Both the position numbers and the translations under genes were made by a program. This document shows positions 1 to 8,810 of a DNA stretch of 64,000 nt, in pieces. The notes beneath the pieces were generated by a model. That model had not been told where the DNA came from, did no database searches, and saw nothing but the letters and a program-made list of their open reading frames with translations. Each line of letters opens with the position of its first letter. Position 1 is the stretch's first letter. Origin of the DNA: Brevibacillus brevis (GTDB taxonomy: Bacteria > Bacillota > Bacilli > Brevibacillales > Brevibacillaceae); the NCBI RefSeq assembly GCF_900637055.1, contig NZ_LR134338.1, positions 4,925,001 through 4,989,000 on the forward strand. Direction: 5' to 3'.

Positions 1-1
1 A

Positions 2-1324
2 GCCAAGGCAACGCTTGCGGATTCTGACTCCTTGCAGGCGATGATTGATCAAGCACGCCCTAACGATACCGTTACCATCCCATATGGCTTGTACAAAGGT
101 CCTATCCGTATTACCAAGCCGATTCAATTGGTAGCCGGTGGTCAAGTGAAGATCATCAATCCGACCGAGGAGGAGGCAACGCTCACGATTGAAAGCGACA
201 ATGTGAGCGTGCAAGGAATCCATATCGTGGACAAACGTATCAACAGTGATGTTGCCGCTCTTGTCATCCGTGGCGATCAAAACTTCCTGGAGAACGTCAT
301 CGTTGAAACGAAAGGAATCGGTATTCAATTACGGCAAGCAGACTACAACACGCTGCACAACGTTCAAGTCATCGGAAAAATCAAAGGCGATGGCAGCCCA
401 ACGACCAGTACTGGACATAATCACGGGGCACAGCCCGAAGTAAAGCCAAAGCAAACGGAAAAAGCGAGACGAGGTAACGGAATCGACCTGCGTGAATCGC
501 ATCATAACCGTTTCATTAAAAATCAGGTGACGAATGTCGAAGATGGCTTTTACGTCGAAAATAGCGATCGAAACCATCTGGAACAAAATCTGGTGACGAA
601 ATCGCGGTACGGCTATCACTTCATGGGTACCTCTGATACAACGGTCATCAACAACATTGGGATGGAAAATGTGACGGGCTCCCAGCTCATGGAATCGCGC
701 AATCTGACGGTTACCGGGAATCAATTTTTGAAACAGCAAAAAAATCCTGGTTCGCAAGGAATTCTTCTGATTACCGTACAGAACACGCTAGTTGCGAACA
801 ACACGATTGAGGGGAACCGCGTTGGACTGTATTTAGAGCAATCATCCGGCATTACGGTCAAAAACAATTTACTCAGTCTCAACTTTATCGGCATGCAGTT
901 TTTGGCCTCGTCTGACAACGTATTAACCGATAACCAATTTGTCTCCAACGTCATCCAAGCGCAAGCCCAGGATAGCCAGAACAACAACTTAAACAAAAAC
1001 TACTGGGACAATCTGCAAGGACTCGATGTGACCGGGGATTCCCGCAGTGATTTGCCATACGAGATGAATCCTTTTTACTTGGGTTTGACCGATGCGGTTC
1101 CTGCCTACCAGCTGTTTTTTCAAGCCCCGGGATTCGTGTTTCTGGAAGGCTTGTTTACAAGTGGGGCCGGCTCAGCAATCAAGGACGCATCTCCTTTAAT
1201 GCAACCCTCGGACACCGTGCTAATTGAATCGGGAAAAACGAGCGGTTGGGGTGCAGGCATTCTTGGACTTATCTTGTTAATAGGAAGCTGTTCGATCATT
1301 TATATAGGAGTGAAAAAATCATGA
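2..1324 (+). CDS. nosD: NosD, nitrous-oxide reductase copper-site maturation protein (5' end outside window)
   Basis: The reading frame is open to the left edge, so the true start lies upstream; the first in-window start-like codon is TTG at 32. The body is made of short right-handed beta-helix (pectate-lyase/CASH-type) repeats rich in Asn and Gly, as in NosD, the extracytoplasmic protein that works with the NosFY ABC transporter to assemble the copper centre of NosZ. A hydrophobic helix near the C-terminus (about the last 25 residues) followed by KKS suggests membrane anchoring. Its stop overlaps the nosL start (ATGA). The identification rests on the repeat fold plus the nosL-nosY-nosF context; nosZ itself would lie to the left. 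Confidence 0.88.
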   Translation, partial: AKATLADSDSLQAMIDQARPNDTVTIPYGLYKGPIRITKPIQLVAGGQVKIINPTEEEATLTIESDNVSVQGIHIVDKRINSDVAALVIRGDQNFLENVIVETKGIGIQLRQADYNTLHNVQVIGKIKGDGSPTTSTGHNHGAQPEVKPKQTEKARRGNGIDLRESHHNRFIKNQVTNVEDGFYVENSDRNHLEQNLVTKSRYGYHFMGTSDTTVINNIGMENVTGSQLMESRNLTVTGNQFLKQQKNPGSQGILLITVQNTLVANNTIEGNRVGLYLEQSSGITVKNNLLSLNFIGMQFLASSDNVLTDNQFVSNVIQAQAQDSQNNNLNKNYWDNLQGLDVTGDSRSDLPYEMNPFYLGLTDAVPAYQLFFQAPGFVFLEGLFTSGAGSAIKDASPLMQPSDTVLIESGKTSGWGAGILGLILLIGSCSIIYIGVKKS

Positions 1325-1902
1325 ACAAAATAAAAACATGGTGCACAACAATCGGAGCAATTATCGGCATTAGCCTGCTTATGGTCGGCTGCGGAAGCGA
1401 AGAGCCAAAACCTGTAGATATCGCAGAAGGCGTAGACAAATGCGACCTTTGCAAAATGCATGTCCCTAATGATCACAATGCTACTGAAATCGTCTTAAAA
1501 GATGGAAAAGCACTGAAGTTCGATGATCTCGGTTGCATGCACAACTGGACGAAAGAAAATGGAACCGATAACGTGGCTGTACAATTTGTCCGCGATTACT
1601 ACACAGCAGAATGGACAAAAGCAGAGCAAGCTACCTACGCTTACGACAAAGACTTCAAAACGCCGATGACGTATGGCATCTATTCCTTCAAAGAGAAGTC
1701 TGCTGCAGACAGCTTCGTTCAGGAACAAAAGAAAGGCATTGTCATGAGTGCGGAAGAGTTGAAAAATCATAGCTGGGAAAACAGCATGAGCAAGCACATG
1801 AACAAAGACGGTCAGTCTTCCGAAGGGCAACATAATGGCGGTCACGAAAGCAAGCCAGCCGATCACGGCAGCAACAGCACTACCCCAACCACACACAACT
1901 AA
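1321..1902 (+). CDS. nosL: NosL copper-chaperone lipoprotein
   Basis: A 193-residue lipoprotein with a lipobox ending at Cys24 (LLMVGC). The NosL signature follows: Cys41-Asp-Leu-Cys44-Lys-Met46, the cysteine/methionine copper site, then the conserved region around FDDLGCMHNW. NosL delivers Cu(I) to nitrous-oxide reductase during assembly. The ATG at 1321 overlaps the nosD stop and has AGGAG about 10 nt upstream; a longer open frame from 1246 has no such support. The last 35 or so residues form a His/Met/Asn-rich low-complexity tail (HNGGHES, ADHGSN), probably an extra metal-binding or flexible segment. Confidence 0.93.
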   Translation: MNKIKTWCTTIGAIIGISLLMVGCGSEEPKPVDIAEGVDKCDLCKMHVPNDHNATEIVLKDGKALKFDDLGCMHNWTKENGTDNVAVQFVRDYYTAEWTKAEQATYAYDKDFKTPMTYGIYSFKEKSAADSFVQEQKKGIVMSAEELKNHSWENSMSKHMNKDGQSSEGQHNGGHESKPADHGSNSTTPTTHN

Positions 1903-1919
1903 CAGAGGAAGTGGAGTCT

Positions 1920-2726
1920 TTGCACATCAATCTGATTGCCAAACGAGAAGTGAAGGTAGGCTTTCGCAATCCATGGTCCTACTCGTTTATGGCTCTGTTC
2001 TCCCTGTTTAGTTTGGGACTCTTGATCATCCAATCGCAGTCCTACATGAAGGGTTATACGTATACGACAGGTACCATGCTGAATCTGATTTTGTACTTGC
2101 TGCCACTGATGACGATGCTTCTCTCCTCTTTTTCCTTAACAGCGGAAAAAGAAGAGGGAAGCTGGCAGCTCCTCTCCACCTACGCCATGACAACCTCCTC
2201 CTTCTTGTTGGGGAAATACTTGGGACAAGCACTCGTGTTAGTCGCAATCGTCAGCTTTGGGTATGGGTTGTCTGGTGTGGCTGGCATGCTGTTAGGAAAA
2301 AGCTTTGCATTTTCGACTCTCTTGTTTTTGCTTGCCTTTTCCATCTGTCTCATTCTGTTATTTTTGGGTATCGCCATGCTGATTGGCGCCATCAGTAAAA
2401 ACCGTTGGCAGGCTTTGACAATGGGGGTCAGCGTCTGGTTCTTCTATATTCTTGCATGGCCTACTCTGCTCATCTCTGTGCTCAGCTTCGTCCCTTATAC
2501 ATGGATCAAGCCTCTGCTTCAGCTCGCAACATTTCTCAATCCAGCGGAGTTTGTACGAATCTTTTCCGTTGCCAGGTTAGGCGGAGGCTCGATCTTTGGA
2601 CCTGAATACTACAAATGGGTGTATTGGGCTGACTCTCCGCTTGGTGATCTCATCTTTGTCGCACTCAGTCTGCTCTGGATCAGTGCGACCTTGTTCATAG
2701 CCATCCGGGTATGGGAAAGAAGGTAA
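1920..2726 (+). CDS. nosY: NosY-type ABC-2 permease
   Basis: An integral membrane protein of about 268 residues with six predicted hydrophobic segments and the ABC-2 permease pattern, including the LTAEKEEGSWQLL element after the second helix that contacts the ATPase. With NosF it forms the exporter that supplies NosD with a sulphur or copper-related species for the CuZ centre of NosZ. The frame could start at GTG 1911, but GAGGAA at 1905-1910 is too close to it and well placed for TTG at 1920, so I prefer TTG. It lies 17 bp after nosL and 4 bp before nosF, in one operon. Confidence 0.85.
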   Translation: MHINLIAKREVKVGFRNPWSYSFMALFSLFSLGLLIIQSQSYMKGYTYTTGTMLNLILYLLPLMTMLLSSFSLTAEKEEGSWQLLSTYAMTTSSFLLGKYLGQALVLVAIVSFGYGLSGVAGMLLGKSFAFSTLLFLLAFSICLILLFLGIAMLIGAISKNRWQALTMGVSVWFFYILAWPTLLISVLSFVPYTWIKPLLQLATFLNPAEFVRIFSVARLGGGSIFGPEYYKWVYWADSPLGDLIFVALSLLWISATLFIAIRVWERR

Positions 2727-2730
2727 TGCG

Positions 2731-3456
2731 ATGAATACGTTAGGACTTACCATCGACCAGGTCAGCAAGGAAATCAATGGCAAAACAATCGTCCACCCAT
2801 TCAGTATGAACATTGAACCCGGTCAGGTCGTAGCCTTATGCGGCGGTAATGGTGCAGGGAAAAGTACGATCCTGCGGATGCTGGTTGGTATTCTCCCTCC
2901 TTCTTCGGGAACCATTCAGCTAAACGGATTGAACTGGAACGACAATCGCGTGGAGTATCTTCAAGAAATCGGTTATATGCCGGATCACTTTACGTTTTCT
3001 GCCGGACTTACTGCGAAAGAAACGCTCGAGTTCTACGCTTCCCTGCGCAATCGGACCCCAGAAGAGGCGGATCGACTGCTGAAAATGGTGGGATTGCATG
3101 AAGTGAGAAACAAACGGGTGTCTCAGTTCTCTAAAGGCATGCAGCAGCGCCTCTTGTTTGCCCAAGCGATATTGGCCAAGCCTGCACTCGTCGTCCTCGA
3201 TGAACCAACCAACGGACTCGATCCGTATTGGATGGATGCCTTCGTCGATCTCGTCCGCGAAGTAAAGCTCTCGGGTCAATCCGTCCTCTTTACGACGCAT
3301 CAGCTGCAGGTGGCAGATGCGGTGGCGGATCGGGCGATTTTCTTGATGAACGGGAAAATCGTTCGGGATGGGTCGATTAAGGAGTACCAGCAGCAGTATG
3401 GGGCAATTGGTTTGTACGGGGCCTTCTCTGAGCTTGTTAATCAAGCAAAAGCATGA
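2731..3456 (+). CDS. nosF: NosF ABC transporter ATPase
   Basis: A 241-residue nucleotide-binding subunit. Walker A is GGNGAGKST (residues 38-46), the signature motif is the variant FSKGMQQ, and Walker B is LVVLDEPTNGLDP followed by the switch histidine region TTHQL. It pairs with the NosY permease four bases upstream. The short length, the FSKGMQQ form of the signature and the gene neighbourhood fit NosF better than a generic drug exporter ATPase. It ends the operon, followed directly by a strong terminator. Confidence 0.9.
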   Translation: MNTLGLTIDQVSKEINGKTIVHPFSMNIEPGQVVALCGGNGAGKSTILRMLVGILPPSSGTIQLNGLNWNDNRVEYLQEIGYMPDHFTFSAGLTAKETLEFYASLRNRTPEEADRLLKMVGLHEVRNKRVSQFSKGMQQRLLFAQAILAKPALVVLDEPTNGLDPYWMDAFVDLVREVKLSGQSVLFTTHQLQVADAVADRAIFLMNGKIVRDGSIKEYQQQYGAIGLYGAFSELVNQAKA

Positions 3457-3481
3457 AAAATGAAGATTTGTTTGGCATGGC

Positions 3482-3523
3482 AAAAGCCCTGTTACCATTT
3501 TATTTCGGTAACAGGGCTTTTTT
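3482..3523 (+). terminator. Rho-independent terminator of the nos operon (bidirectional)
   Basis: A 14-bp stem (AAAGCCCTGTTACC and its complement) with a short T-rich loop is followed by a run of T. The same palindrome has a U-run on the minus strand, so it can also stop transcripts of the GrpB-domain gene arriving from the right. Confidence 0.92.
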
Positions 3524-3533
3524 AATGTTTATC

Positions 3534-4580
3534 CTAAGTCAATTTCAACGAATCATTTCTTTCAATAAATGCGCTTTTTTGGTTTTCGTATTCTTGAAGG
3601 TCACCACGATCGGAGGCTTTCCTCTTCAACTCGTCATATTCCTTTGCCAAGCCCTCATCCGATAACAGCTTGTCTCGAAACGTTATCACACTGTTCCAAA
3701 ACTCGCCGTTCTTCTCTGTCACGTAAATGTTGTACTGATAGTCTGGTGGAGTGCCTTTTTTAAACGCATCGACTGGGAAAGAAGTCGGATAGTCGAAGTA
3801 GTCACGGAGCAAGTCGTTAACGATCATTTCAGATGACCACTTTGATTTTGTACCGATAAGAATATCAATGACATGACGAGCTGGTAGTGTGTTTACAGCC
3901 GTGCTTCCTACGTGCTGGATATCGAAATCGGTCTCTGTAATTATCTCCCTTAAATACGCTTGCTCTTTTTCAAACATTTCTCGCCAATTCTCATTATGCT
4001 GAAAAAGCAATGTATTGATTCTCGTCACTTCATTCTGAAATTGGAAATACGGCTCGATTGGTTGAAAATTCTCGGCTTTCGTTAACAAGTCCTGTATTTT
4101 ACTGATATCCTCATCGTAATCTTTTATATGTAGTTGTTCCTTAAGCCTTACAAAAAAATGATTCGCCCCATGAAGTACAGTTTTTATAAACTCCTTTTGA
4201 AATGGGATTGTAAACTCATCCTTTATCGATCCTTCGCTTGTAGTAACATAAAGCTTCATTGAAGATCGTGCGTATGTTTGTACCACTAATCGTTTGCTTC
4301 CAGTCCTAGTATAAGTTGTTCCATATCCATAAAGCATTAACTTTTCTACTATGTAATACAGCTCCAACCACAAACTGTCAATCCAACCAAATAAACTAGG
4401 ACCTAACATCTCATTATTGTCATCATCTGTAAGCACTATGTAACCTCTAACTCCGCCACTTACCTCTGCGATCTTGTTCAAATCACTTGAACTTATATCA
4501 AAGAAATATTCCGATTCATTCCCTACTGGGAAACGACGAATCTTTTTGTCAGGATATTGAATAAATGATATAGCCTTCAT
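3534..4580 (-). CDS. GrpB-domain protein with an N-terminal unknown domain; possible immunity protein
   Basis: 348 residues in two parts. Residues 190-340 carry a GrpB/UPF0157 nucleotidyltransferase-like domain with the motif HVGSTAVNTLPARHVIDILI. Residues 1-185 form an alpha/beta domain I do not recognise, with WIDSLWLELYYIVEKL and a basic strand region. GrpB domains normally stand alone at about 170 residues, so this is a fusion. GGAGGTG sits 5 nt before the ATG. It lies downstream of the secreted toxin-like gene on the same strand but is separated from it by a terminator, so it has its own transcript or depends on read-through. Immunity to that toxin is an inference from position only. Confidence 0.7.
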   Translation of the reverse strand: MKAISFIQYPDKKIRRFPVGNESEYFFDISSSDLNKIAEVSGGVRGYIVLTDDDNNEMLGPSLFGWIDSLWLELYYIVEKLMLYGYGTTYTRTGSKRLVVQTYARSSMKLYVTTSEGSIKDEFTIPFQKEFIKTVLHGANHFFVRLKEQLHIKDYDEDISKIQDLLTKAENFQPIEPYFQFQNEVTRINTLLFQHNENWREMFEKEQAYLREIITETDFDIQHVGSTAVNTLPARHVIDILIGTKSKWSSEMIVNDLLRDYFDYPTSFPVDAFKKGTPPDYQYNIYVTEKNGEFWNSVITFRDKLLSDEGLAKEYDELKRKASDRGDLQEYENQKSAFIERNDSLKLT

Positions 4581-4608
4581 AATACACCTCCATATCTAAT
4601 ATTACGAT

Positions 4609-4634
4609 AAAAAAGGGGGAGTTCCCCCCCTTAA
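4609..4634 (-). terminator. Terminator of the toxin-like gene
   Basis: A G-run/C-run hairpin (AGGGGG with CCCCCT, GAAC-type loop on the minus strand) is followed by six T on the minus strand. It lies between the toxin-like gene and the GrpB-domain gene. Confidence 0.8.
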
Positions 4635-5348
4635 TTAAACTGGAATCCCAGGTCCTTGATATGTTTCAAAAATATCAGCTTTATTCCATCTGTCAGGATA
4701 GAATGTGATTACCTCTCCACCTTTGATAATCAAAATGTAATTTTCCCCATCCTTCCCTTTCACTTTGAATCTTTCTTCCCTGTTCTTAAAACCATCTTGA
4801 GAAATTTTACTTTTATACTTCTTAATTACGTAATCAAGATTTTCATAAACATCTTTTATGTCATCATTTTTATCAAAGAATGTAATTACATCACCATTAT
4901 TCATTGCTTCTTCTGCTTCATCGTATTGATTAAAATACTTAGGAACATGCTTTGCTAAAATATGCTCAAAACCATAAGAGGAGTCATCTCCAGCCTCTAA
5001 AATCACGTCCTTTCCTCTTCCAACATTCCATGTTGCAAGATCTCGACCACTACTGTAAAAAGTAATATCAAAATACTCTTTAATTGCGTCTTCTATCTCA
5101 GATTCCTCTACTCTTTCCGATATCTTCTTTCCCTTTGAATAAAGTGACAATGATCTTATCACAATGGTAAACACTGCACGGCCTACTGCAGTTTTGAATC
5201 CTTCAACATCTATTTGATTAACCTCATTATTTGCATTTACATTCACAACAGGATTTACGTTACTAGCAGCTAAAGCAGGAATCGAACTAGATAAAGCCAA
5301 AACTGTTGCCAATGCAATACTCGTTAATTTTCTTGGAATTAATTTCAT
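4635..5348 (-). CDS. Secreted putative toxin, SAR2788-like
   Basis: A 237-residue exported protein. It has a clear Sec signal peptide (basic MKLIPRK, hydrophobic core, AxA cleavage near residue 28) and an Asn/Val-rich linker. The C-terminal half carries FEHILAKHVPKYF (about residues 127-139), then charged helices and strands ending ILIIKGGEVITFYP. This HILxxHxPKYF...VKGK...FYP pattern matches, from memory, the C-terminal domain of SAR2788-family putative toxins and BECR-type nuclease folds. I start at ATG 5348, which has GAGGGG 9 nt upstream; the earlier ATG at 5369 has no ribosome site. Nuclease activity is inferred, not shown. Confidence 0.68.
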   Translation of the reverse strand: MKLIPRKLTSIALATVLALSSSIPALAASNVNPVVNVNANNEVNQIDVEGFKTAVGRAVFTIVIRSLSLYSKGKKISERVEESEIEDAIKEYFDITFYSSGRDLATWNVGRGKDVILEAGDDSSYGFEHILAKHVPKYFNQYDEAEEAMNNGDVITFFDKNDDIKDVYENLDYVIKKYKSKISQDGFKNREERFKVKGKDGENYILIIKGGEVITFYPDRWNKADIFETYQGPGIPV

Positions 5349-5380
5349 TTTAATAATGCCCCTCTTCATTTATTGTGACA

Positions 5381-5418
5381 AAAAAAATAAGGACAGAACT
5401 TTTTAAAAAAGTTCTGCC
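5381..5418 (-). terminator. Terminator of the DUF2292 gene
   Basis: On the minus strand, GGCAGAAC pairs with GTTCTGTC around an A/T loop and is followed by TTATTTTTTT. It separates the DUF2292 gene from the toxin-like gene. Confidence 0.8.
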
Positions 5419-5440
5419 CCGTATACCGGTAAACAGCTCG

Positions 5441-5629
5441 TCATATTCTATTTTTTATCATTTGGTCGTAACCGATTACCTTGTTTTCATGGACAATTAA
5501 TGTAAAAGAACCAAATCTAGCATTATGTAAAAAATCTGCAAGACTTTGGATAACCTTAGGTTCAATTTTACTTAAAAGAATTTCTCGCTCATCAGCTACT
5601 GCAGGTGGCCTATTGATAATAACACTCAC
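5441..5629 (-). CDS. DUF2292 (YezD-like) small protein
   Basis: A 62-residue protein with the DUF2292 pattern: a helix (EPKVIQSLADFLHNA), the strand RFGSFTLIVHENKVIGYD, and a short tail. Family members are 50-65 residues long and of unknown role; some lie near sulphur-assimilation genes, which is not the case here. The start has a usable ribosome site (AAGGAGTGAG) just upstream on the minus strand. It has its own terminator and so appears to be a single-gene unit. Confidence 0.75.
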   Translation of the reverse strand: MSVIINRPPAVADEREILLSKIEPKVIQSLADFLHNARFGSFTLIVHENKVIGYDQMIKNRI

Positions 5630-5815
5630 TCCTTATCAAAATTCCCCTCCGTATTTCGGTAAGAAAATATACTTGATATTCATATTAGCTAATATGTGCC
5701 AAATATACCATATAATTTGTAGTAATGTCAAACTTTTTACTTATATTTATGTATTTTTTGAATGTTTTCTTAATCAAACCCAAACTTTATTCCTATGCCG
5801 TTTGTCTCTATTTTT

Positions 5816-5857
5816 AAAAAAGAACAAGCTGATCCTATCATAACAGGAACCAGCTTG
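5816..5857 (-). terminator. Terminator of the glnK-glnL operon
   Basis: CAAGCTG and CAGCTTG arms with an inner CCT/AGG pairing are followed on the minus strand by TTCTTTTTT. It lies just past the glnL stop. The 186 bp between here and the DUF2292 gene is AT-rich and holds no recognisable gene. Confidence 0.85.
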
Positions 5858-5878
5858 CATCTTTATAGTCTTTCTCTT

Positions 5879-6796
5879 TTACAACGCCTTTGCTTCCATA
5901 TAAAAGACAGATAAAAACTTTTTCACGCTAATCCGGCACTTCGTCGTTTTTTCGCCCGCCTCCAGCTCTTGCATCCGTTGGCGAATTTCTTGAAAGTCAA
6001 ACAGTCGTGGTGCAAAGTGTTCGAAGGTAGGATTGGCATAATCGGTCAACCCCAATGAGGAAAGATGCGTAAAGGCTTGAAGGACCATCCGGCGAATCCG
6101 TTGTTCCATGGCACGCACCTCTTTGGTAATCCCATGCTCATCCAAGCTGGCATGCACCTTCAGCAAAATTTGTGTGTACAGTTCCTTGAGCTGCAATTCG
6201 TGCAGCTTGTCTCCTTGTCGCTCATCCTGTACGAGCCATTCCATGATCAATAGCAGATCGGGAGCACCGGCTTCACTCGCGATCCCTAGCTGCAACAGCA
6301 GTTTTCTCGCTTTTTGTGCCAGGTTGTCCTGAGCGGAAGACTGACTTTTCAAGCCGCTGGTATACGGTTCTTTTGCTTTGACATCCAGGATTTGCAGCGA
6401 TTTGCGGATGGTTTGCAGAGATGCCTCCAGCGACAAGTAATCCGATACCCGCTTCAGTACAGCCATGACTTCCAGGCGGTTGATCGGTTTTTGAATAAAG
6501 GTATCAATCCCTTGCAAATAAGCCTCCCCGATCATTTCCTTGTTTTCCACCTGTGACACCATGATGAAGCGGCCCGCGAAGCCATCTGCCTGCAACTTTT
6601 TGATCGTTTGGATGCCATCAAGTCCCGGCATTAACAAGTCGATCAAAATGACATCGACCCCGTACAGTTGATCAATCGATACGTGACTGCCGTCGCTGGC
6701 TTGTCCTACAATTTCGCCCAACCCGCTGTCTTGGATAATCCGTTCAAGCATGCGGCGCACTACAGCATCGTCTTCAATTAAAAAGAAACGTATCAT
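5879..6796 (-). CDS. glnL: GlnL-type response regulator with YcbB domain
   Basis: 305 residues. The N-terminal receiver domain has the acidic pair ED/D (residues 8-10), phospho-acceptor Asp53 in LIDLLMPG and the late lysine in IQKPI. After a linker, the C-terminal half matches the helical YcbB-type output domain of Bacillus GlnL, including a long helical region and EVRAMEQRIRRMVLQAF. In B. subtilis GlnL activates glutaminase and glutamine-uptake genes when glutamine is present. It starts 3 bp after the kinase gene ends, so the two are translated together. The adjacent glutamine importer is a probable target. Confidence 0.85.
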   Translation of the reverse strand: MIRFFLIEDDAVVRRMLERIIQDSGLGEIVGQASDGSHVSIDQLYGVDVILIDLLMPGLDGIQTIKKLQADGFAGRFIMVSQVENKEMIGEAYLQGIDTFIQKPINRLEVMAVLKRVSDYLSLEASLQTIRKSLQILDVKAKEPYTSGLKSQSSAQDNLAQKARKLLLQLGIASEAGAPDLLLIMEWLVQDERQGDKLHELQLKELYTQILLKVHASLDEHGITKEVRAMEQRIRRMVLQAFTHLSSLGLTDYANPTFEHFAPRLFDFQEIRQRMQELEAGEKTTKCRISVKKFLSVFYMEAKAL

Positions 6797-6799
6797 CGC

Positions 6800-8068
6800 T
6801 TACACTCCCTCCTTTCCGAGCAATTGATCGGTCGGAATTTGCACTTCTAAATGCGTCATTTGCTTCTGATCAGGTAAAATTCGCAAGCTTCCTTGCAAGC
6901 TTTGGACAATTCCCCGGGCATGCGTCAGTCCAATTCCGGTAGATGCATTTCCCTGTTCATCGTGTTTGGTCGTATACCCGGGCTGAAACACCCATTCCTG
7001 CTCTTCCAGCGGGATTCCCGGACCGCTGTCAAGTACACTAAACACCAGATGACGATGAATCAGCTTCACATTCAGCTCAATCCGTCCCGACGTGGGAATC
7101 GCCTCTACCGCATTGGCTACCAGGTTGTTTAGCACGGAGAGCAGCGCATAGATTTGGCTGGTCGACAGGTTGATGTTACAGCTCCACTCTATTCGTATAT
7201 CTTTTCCCAACATCTCAGCGTATTTCTGATTCGCACGAGCAACCAACTCACACAGCTCTTTGATCGGCAGCTGTGGTGCTAGTCCCTCCTGATTAATCAG
7301 CTTGGAAATGCCCGCCAGCATCCGCTGCGAATCTTTTTTCACCTCATGCACATTCTCGGCAATCGCCAAGGCCGTTGGGGACTCCGCATGATCCGAGGTG
7401 AGCAGACGCCTGTAGAGCTGGTAGCTCTCTCGCGTGATTTCCTCCAGATGCGTCATTGATTTGCGCAAGTAAAAGGCTTCTTCATACAGCTCCGTATTGA
7501 TCATCCGCAGACGCTCCAACTCCTGCTGACGCACCTCTCCCACTGCCCGCAACTGCCTGATCGAAAAGCTGTTGTACAAGCCGACAGCAAAAAAGCTGCG
7601 CAGGACTCCAAAGAAGAGAAGCATCAAAAAGCTATGCCAGGTGATCGGAGGAAAATCTGTGAAATACTGTCGTACTTGGATCTCTACCACATTGGAGACG
7701 AAATCAATGGATGCACCTATCAGCCCCAACCATAGAGGGAACTCGCGATAGCTACGCGCACGGAGCAAATAAAACAGAACGGTAAAGCTGAAATAGTAAA
7801 AGGCGGAGGGAAGATGAGCAGCCACACTCTCCATATAAGGACGGTACGCAAAAAAGACATCCATTCCGACGCGAAATCCAAAGATAAACGTCCCCGTTAA
7901 AAATCCCGTCAGCAATACAGGTACGGACGAAAACCACAACAACCCGAAAAAGAAAGCAGCGATACCCAAGGAAAAACGAAAAGACCCTCCTACGGGGTTT
8001 ACCTTCATCTCTCCAAAAAATGCAGTTGCCAGCATGATAATAAACAGGATCAAAAGGCGTTCTCGCAT
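6800..8068 (-). CDS. glnK: GlnK-type sensor histidine kinase
   Basis: 422 residues. The first 185 or so are membrane spanning (about six hydrophobic segments), followed by a coiled helical linker and a C-terminal HATPase domain with the N box NNLVANAVEA, the G1 box DSGPGIP and the G2 box GIGLTHA. It matches the Bacillus GlnK/YcbA glutamine sensor and is paired with its regulator GlnL. AAGGAG sits 5 nt before the ATG. A strong terminator separates it from the importer operon upstream, so it probably has its own promoter or depends on partial read-through. Confidence 0.82.
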   Translation of the reverse strand: MRERLLILFIIMLATAFFGEMKVNPVGGSFRFSLGIAAFFFGLLWFSSVPVLLTGFLTGTFIFGFRVGMDVFFAYRPYMESVAAHLPSAFYYFSFTVLFYLLRARSYREFPLWLGLIGASIDFVSNVVEIQVRQYFTDFPPITWHSFLMLLFFGVLRSFFAVGLYNSFSIRQLRAVGEVRQQELERLRMINTELYEEAFYLRKSMTHLEEITRESYQLYRRLLTSDHAESPTALAIAENVHEVKKDSQRMLAGISKLINQEGLAPQLPIKELCELVARANQKYAEMLGKDIRIEWSCNINLSTSQIYALLSVLNNLVANAVEAIPTSGRIELNVKLIHRHLVFSVLDSGPGIPLEEQEWVFQPGYTTKHDEQGNASTGIGLTHARGIVQSLQGSLRILPDQKQMTHLEVQIPTDQLLGKEGV

Positions 8069-8085
8069 AGCTGCTCCTTTCTCAT

Positions 8086-8129
8086 GGAAAAAGATCTCCT
8101 ATTCTTATTTTACTAAGAATCGGAGATCT
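8086..8129 (-). terminator. Terminator after the glutamine ABC operon
   Basis: AGATCTCC and GGAGATCT arms extend with ATTCTTA/TAAGAAT pairing into a stem of about 15 bp, followed by a T-run on the minus strand. It lies between glnP and glnK. Confidence 0.88.
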
Positions 8130-8144
8130 GCAAAGATAGAACGA

Positions 8145-8795
8145 TTAAGCGTGCTTGTTTTCCAGTCGCTTGGAGACGACTGACAACGCGTAGTTGACGA
8201 CAAAGTACATCACTGCCACCATCAGGAAGGTCGGGATGACATAGTTGACATTGCGTCCGTTGATGATTTGCGCATGGTTCATCAGCTCTGGCAAAGCGAT
8301 TACGACGGCCAGCGACGTATCCTTCAAGAGCGAAATGAATTGGCTCACAATCGGTGGAACCATTCTTCTGAGAGCCTGTGGAAGGACAACATGCCACAGA
8401 GTCTGGACATAATTCAGGCCAGAAGAACGTGCAGCTTCAATCTGTCCTTTTTCGACCGAATTTAAACCGCTTCGCACGATTTCCGACAACATCGCTGCTT
8501 CGAAAATAACCAACGCCAGAACAGCGGCCCAAAACTTGTCCAGCTTGATTCCCACTTCCGGGAGAGCAAAATAAGTAAAGAAAATAATCAACAAGAGCGG
8601 CAAATTGCGAATCAGCTCTACGATTGTCCCGAGAGCTTGTGAGACTCCAGGAATTTTTGCGTAACGCAAAACCCCGACGACAATCGCAATGGAAAAGCTG
8701 AGGACAATTGACAAGAAAGCGACCTGCAAGGTGACCCAAAAGCCTTCGAGCAGGAAGGTCAAATGACTGGGCGTATAGGCTCCGATAAAGTCCAT
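8145..8795 (-). CDS. glnP: Glutamine ABC transporter permease (GlnP-type)
   Basis: A 216-residue polar amino-acid permease of the HisM/GlnP type with five predicted membrane segments. The EAA loop reads EAARSSGLNYVQTLWHVVLPQALRRMVPP. It is the last gene of a glnQ-glnH-glnM-glnP unit and would form a heterodimeric channel with GlnM. AAGGAGGGG lies 6 nt before the ATG. The specificity (glutamine rather than another polar amino acid) is inferred from the gene order and the neighbouring GlnK/GlnL. Confidence 0.85.
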   Translation of the reverse strand: MDFIGAYTPSHLTFLLEGFWVTLQVAFLSIVLSFSIAIVVGVLRYAKIPGVSQALGTIVELIRNLPLLLIIFFTYFALPEVGIKLDKFWAAVLALVIFEAAMLSEIVRSGLNSVEKGQIEAARSSGLNYVQTLWHVVLPQALRRMVPPIVSQFISLLKDTSLAVVIALPELMNHAQIINGRNVNYVIPTFLMVAVMYFVVNYALSVVSKRLENKHA

Positions 8796-8810
8796 GATGT
8801 CCCCTCCTTT

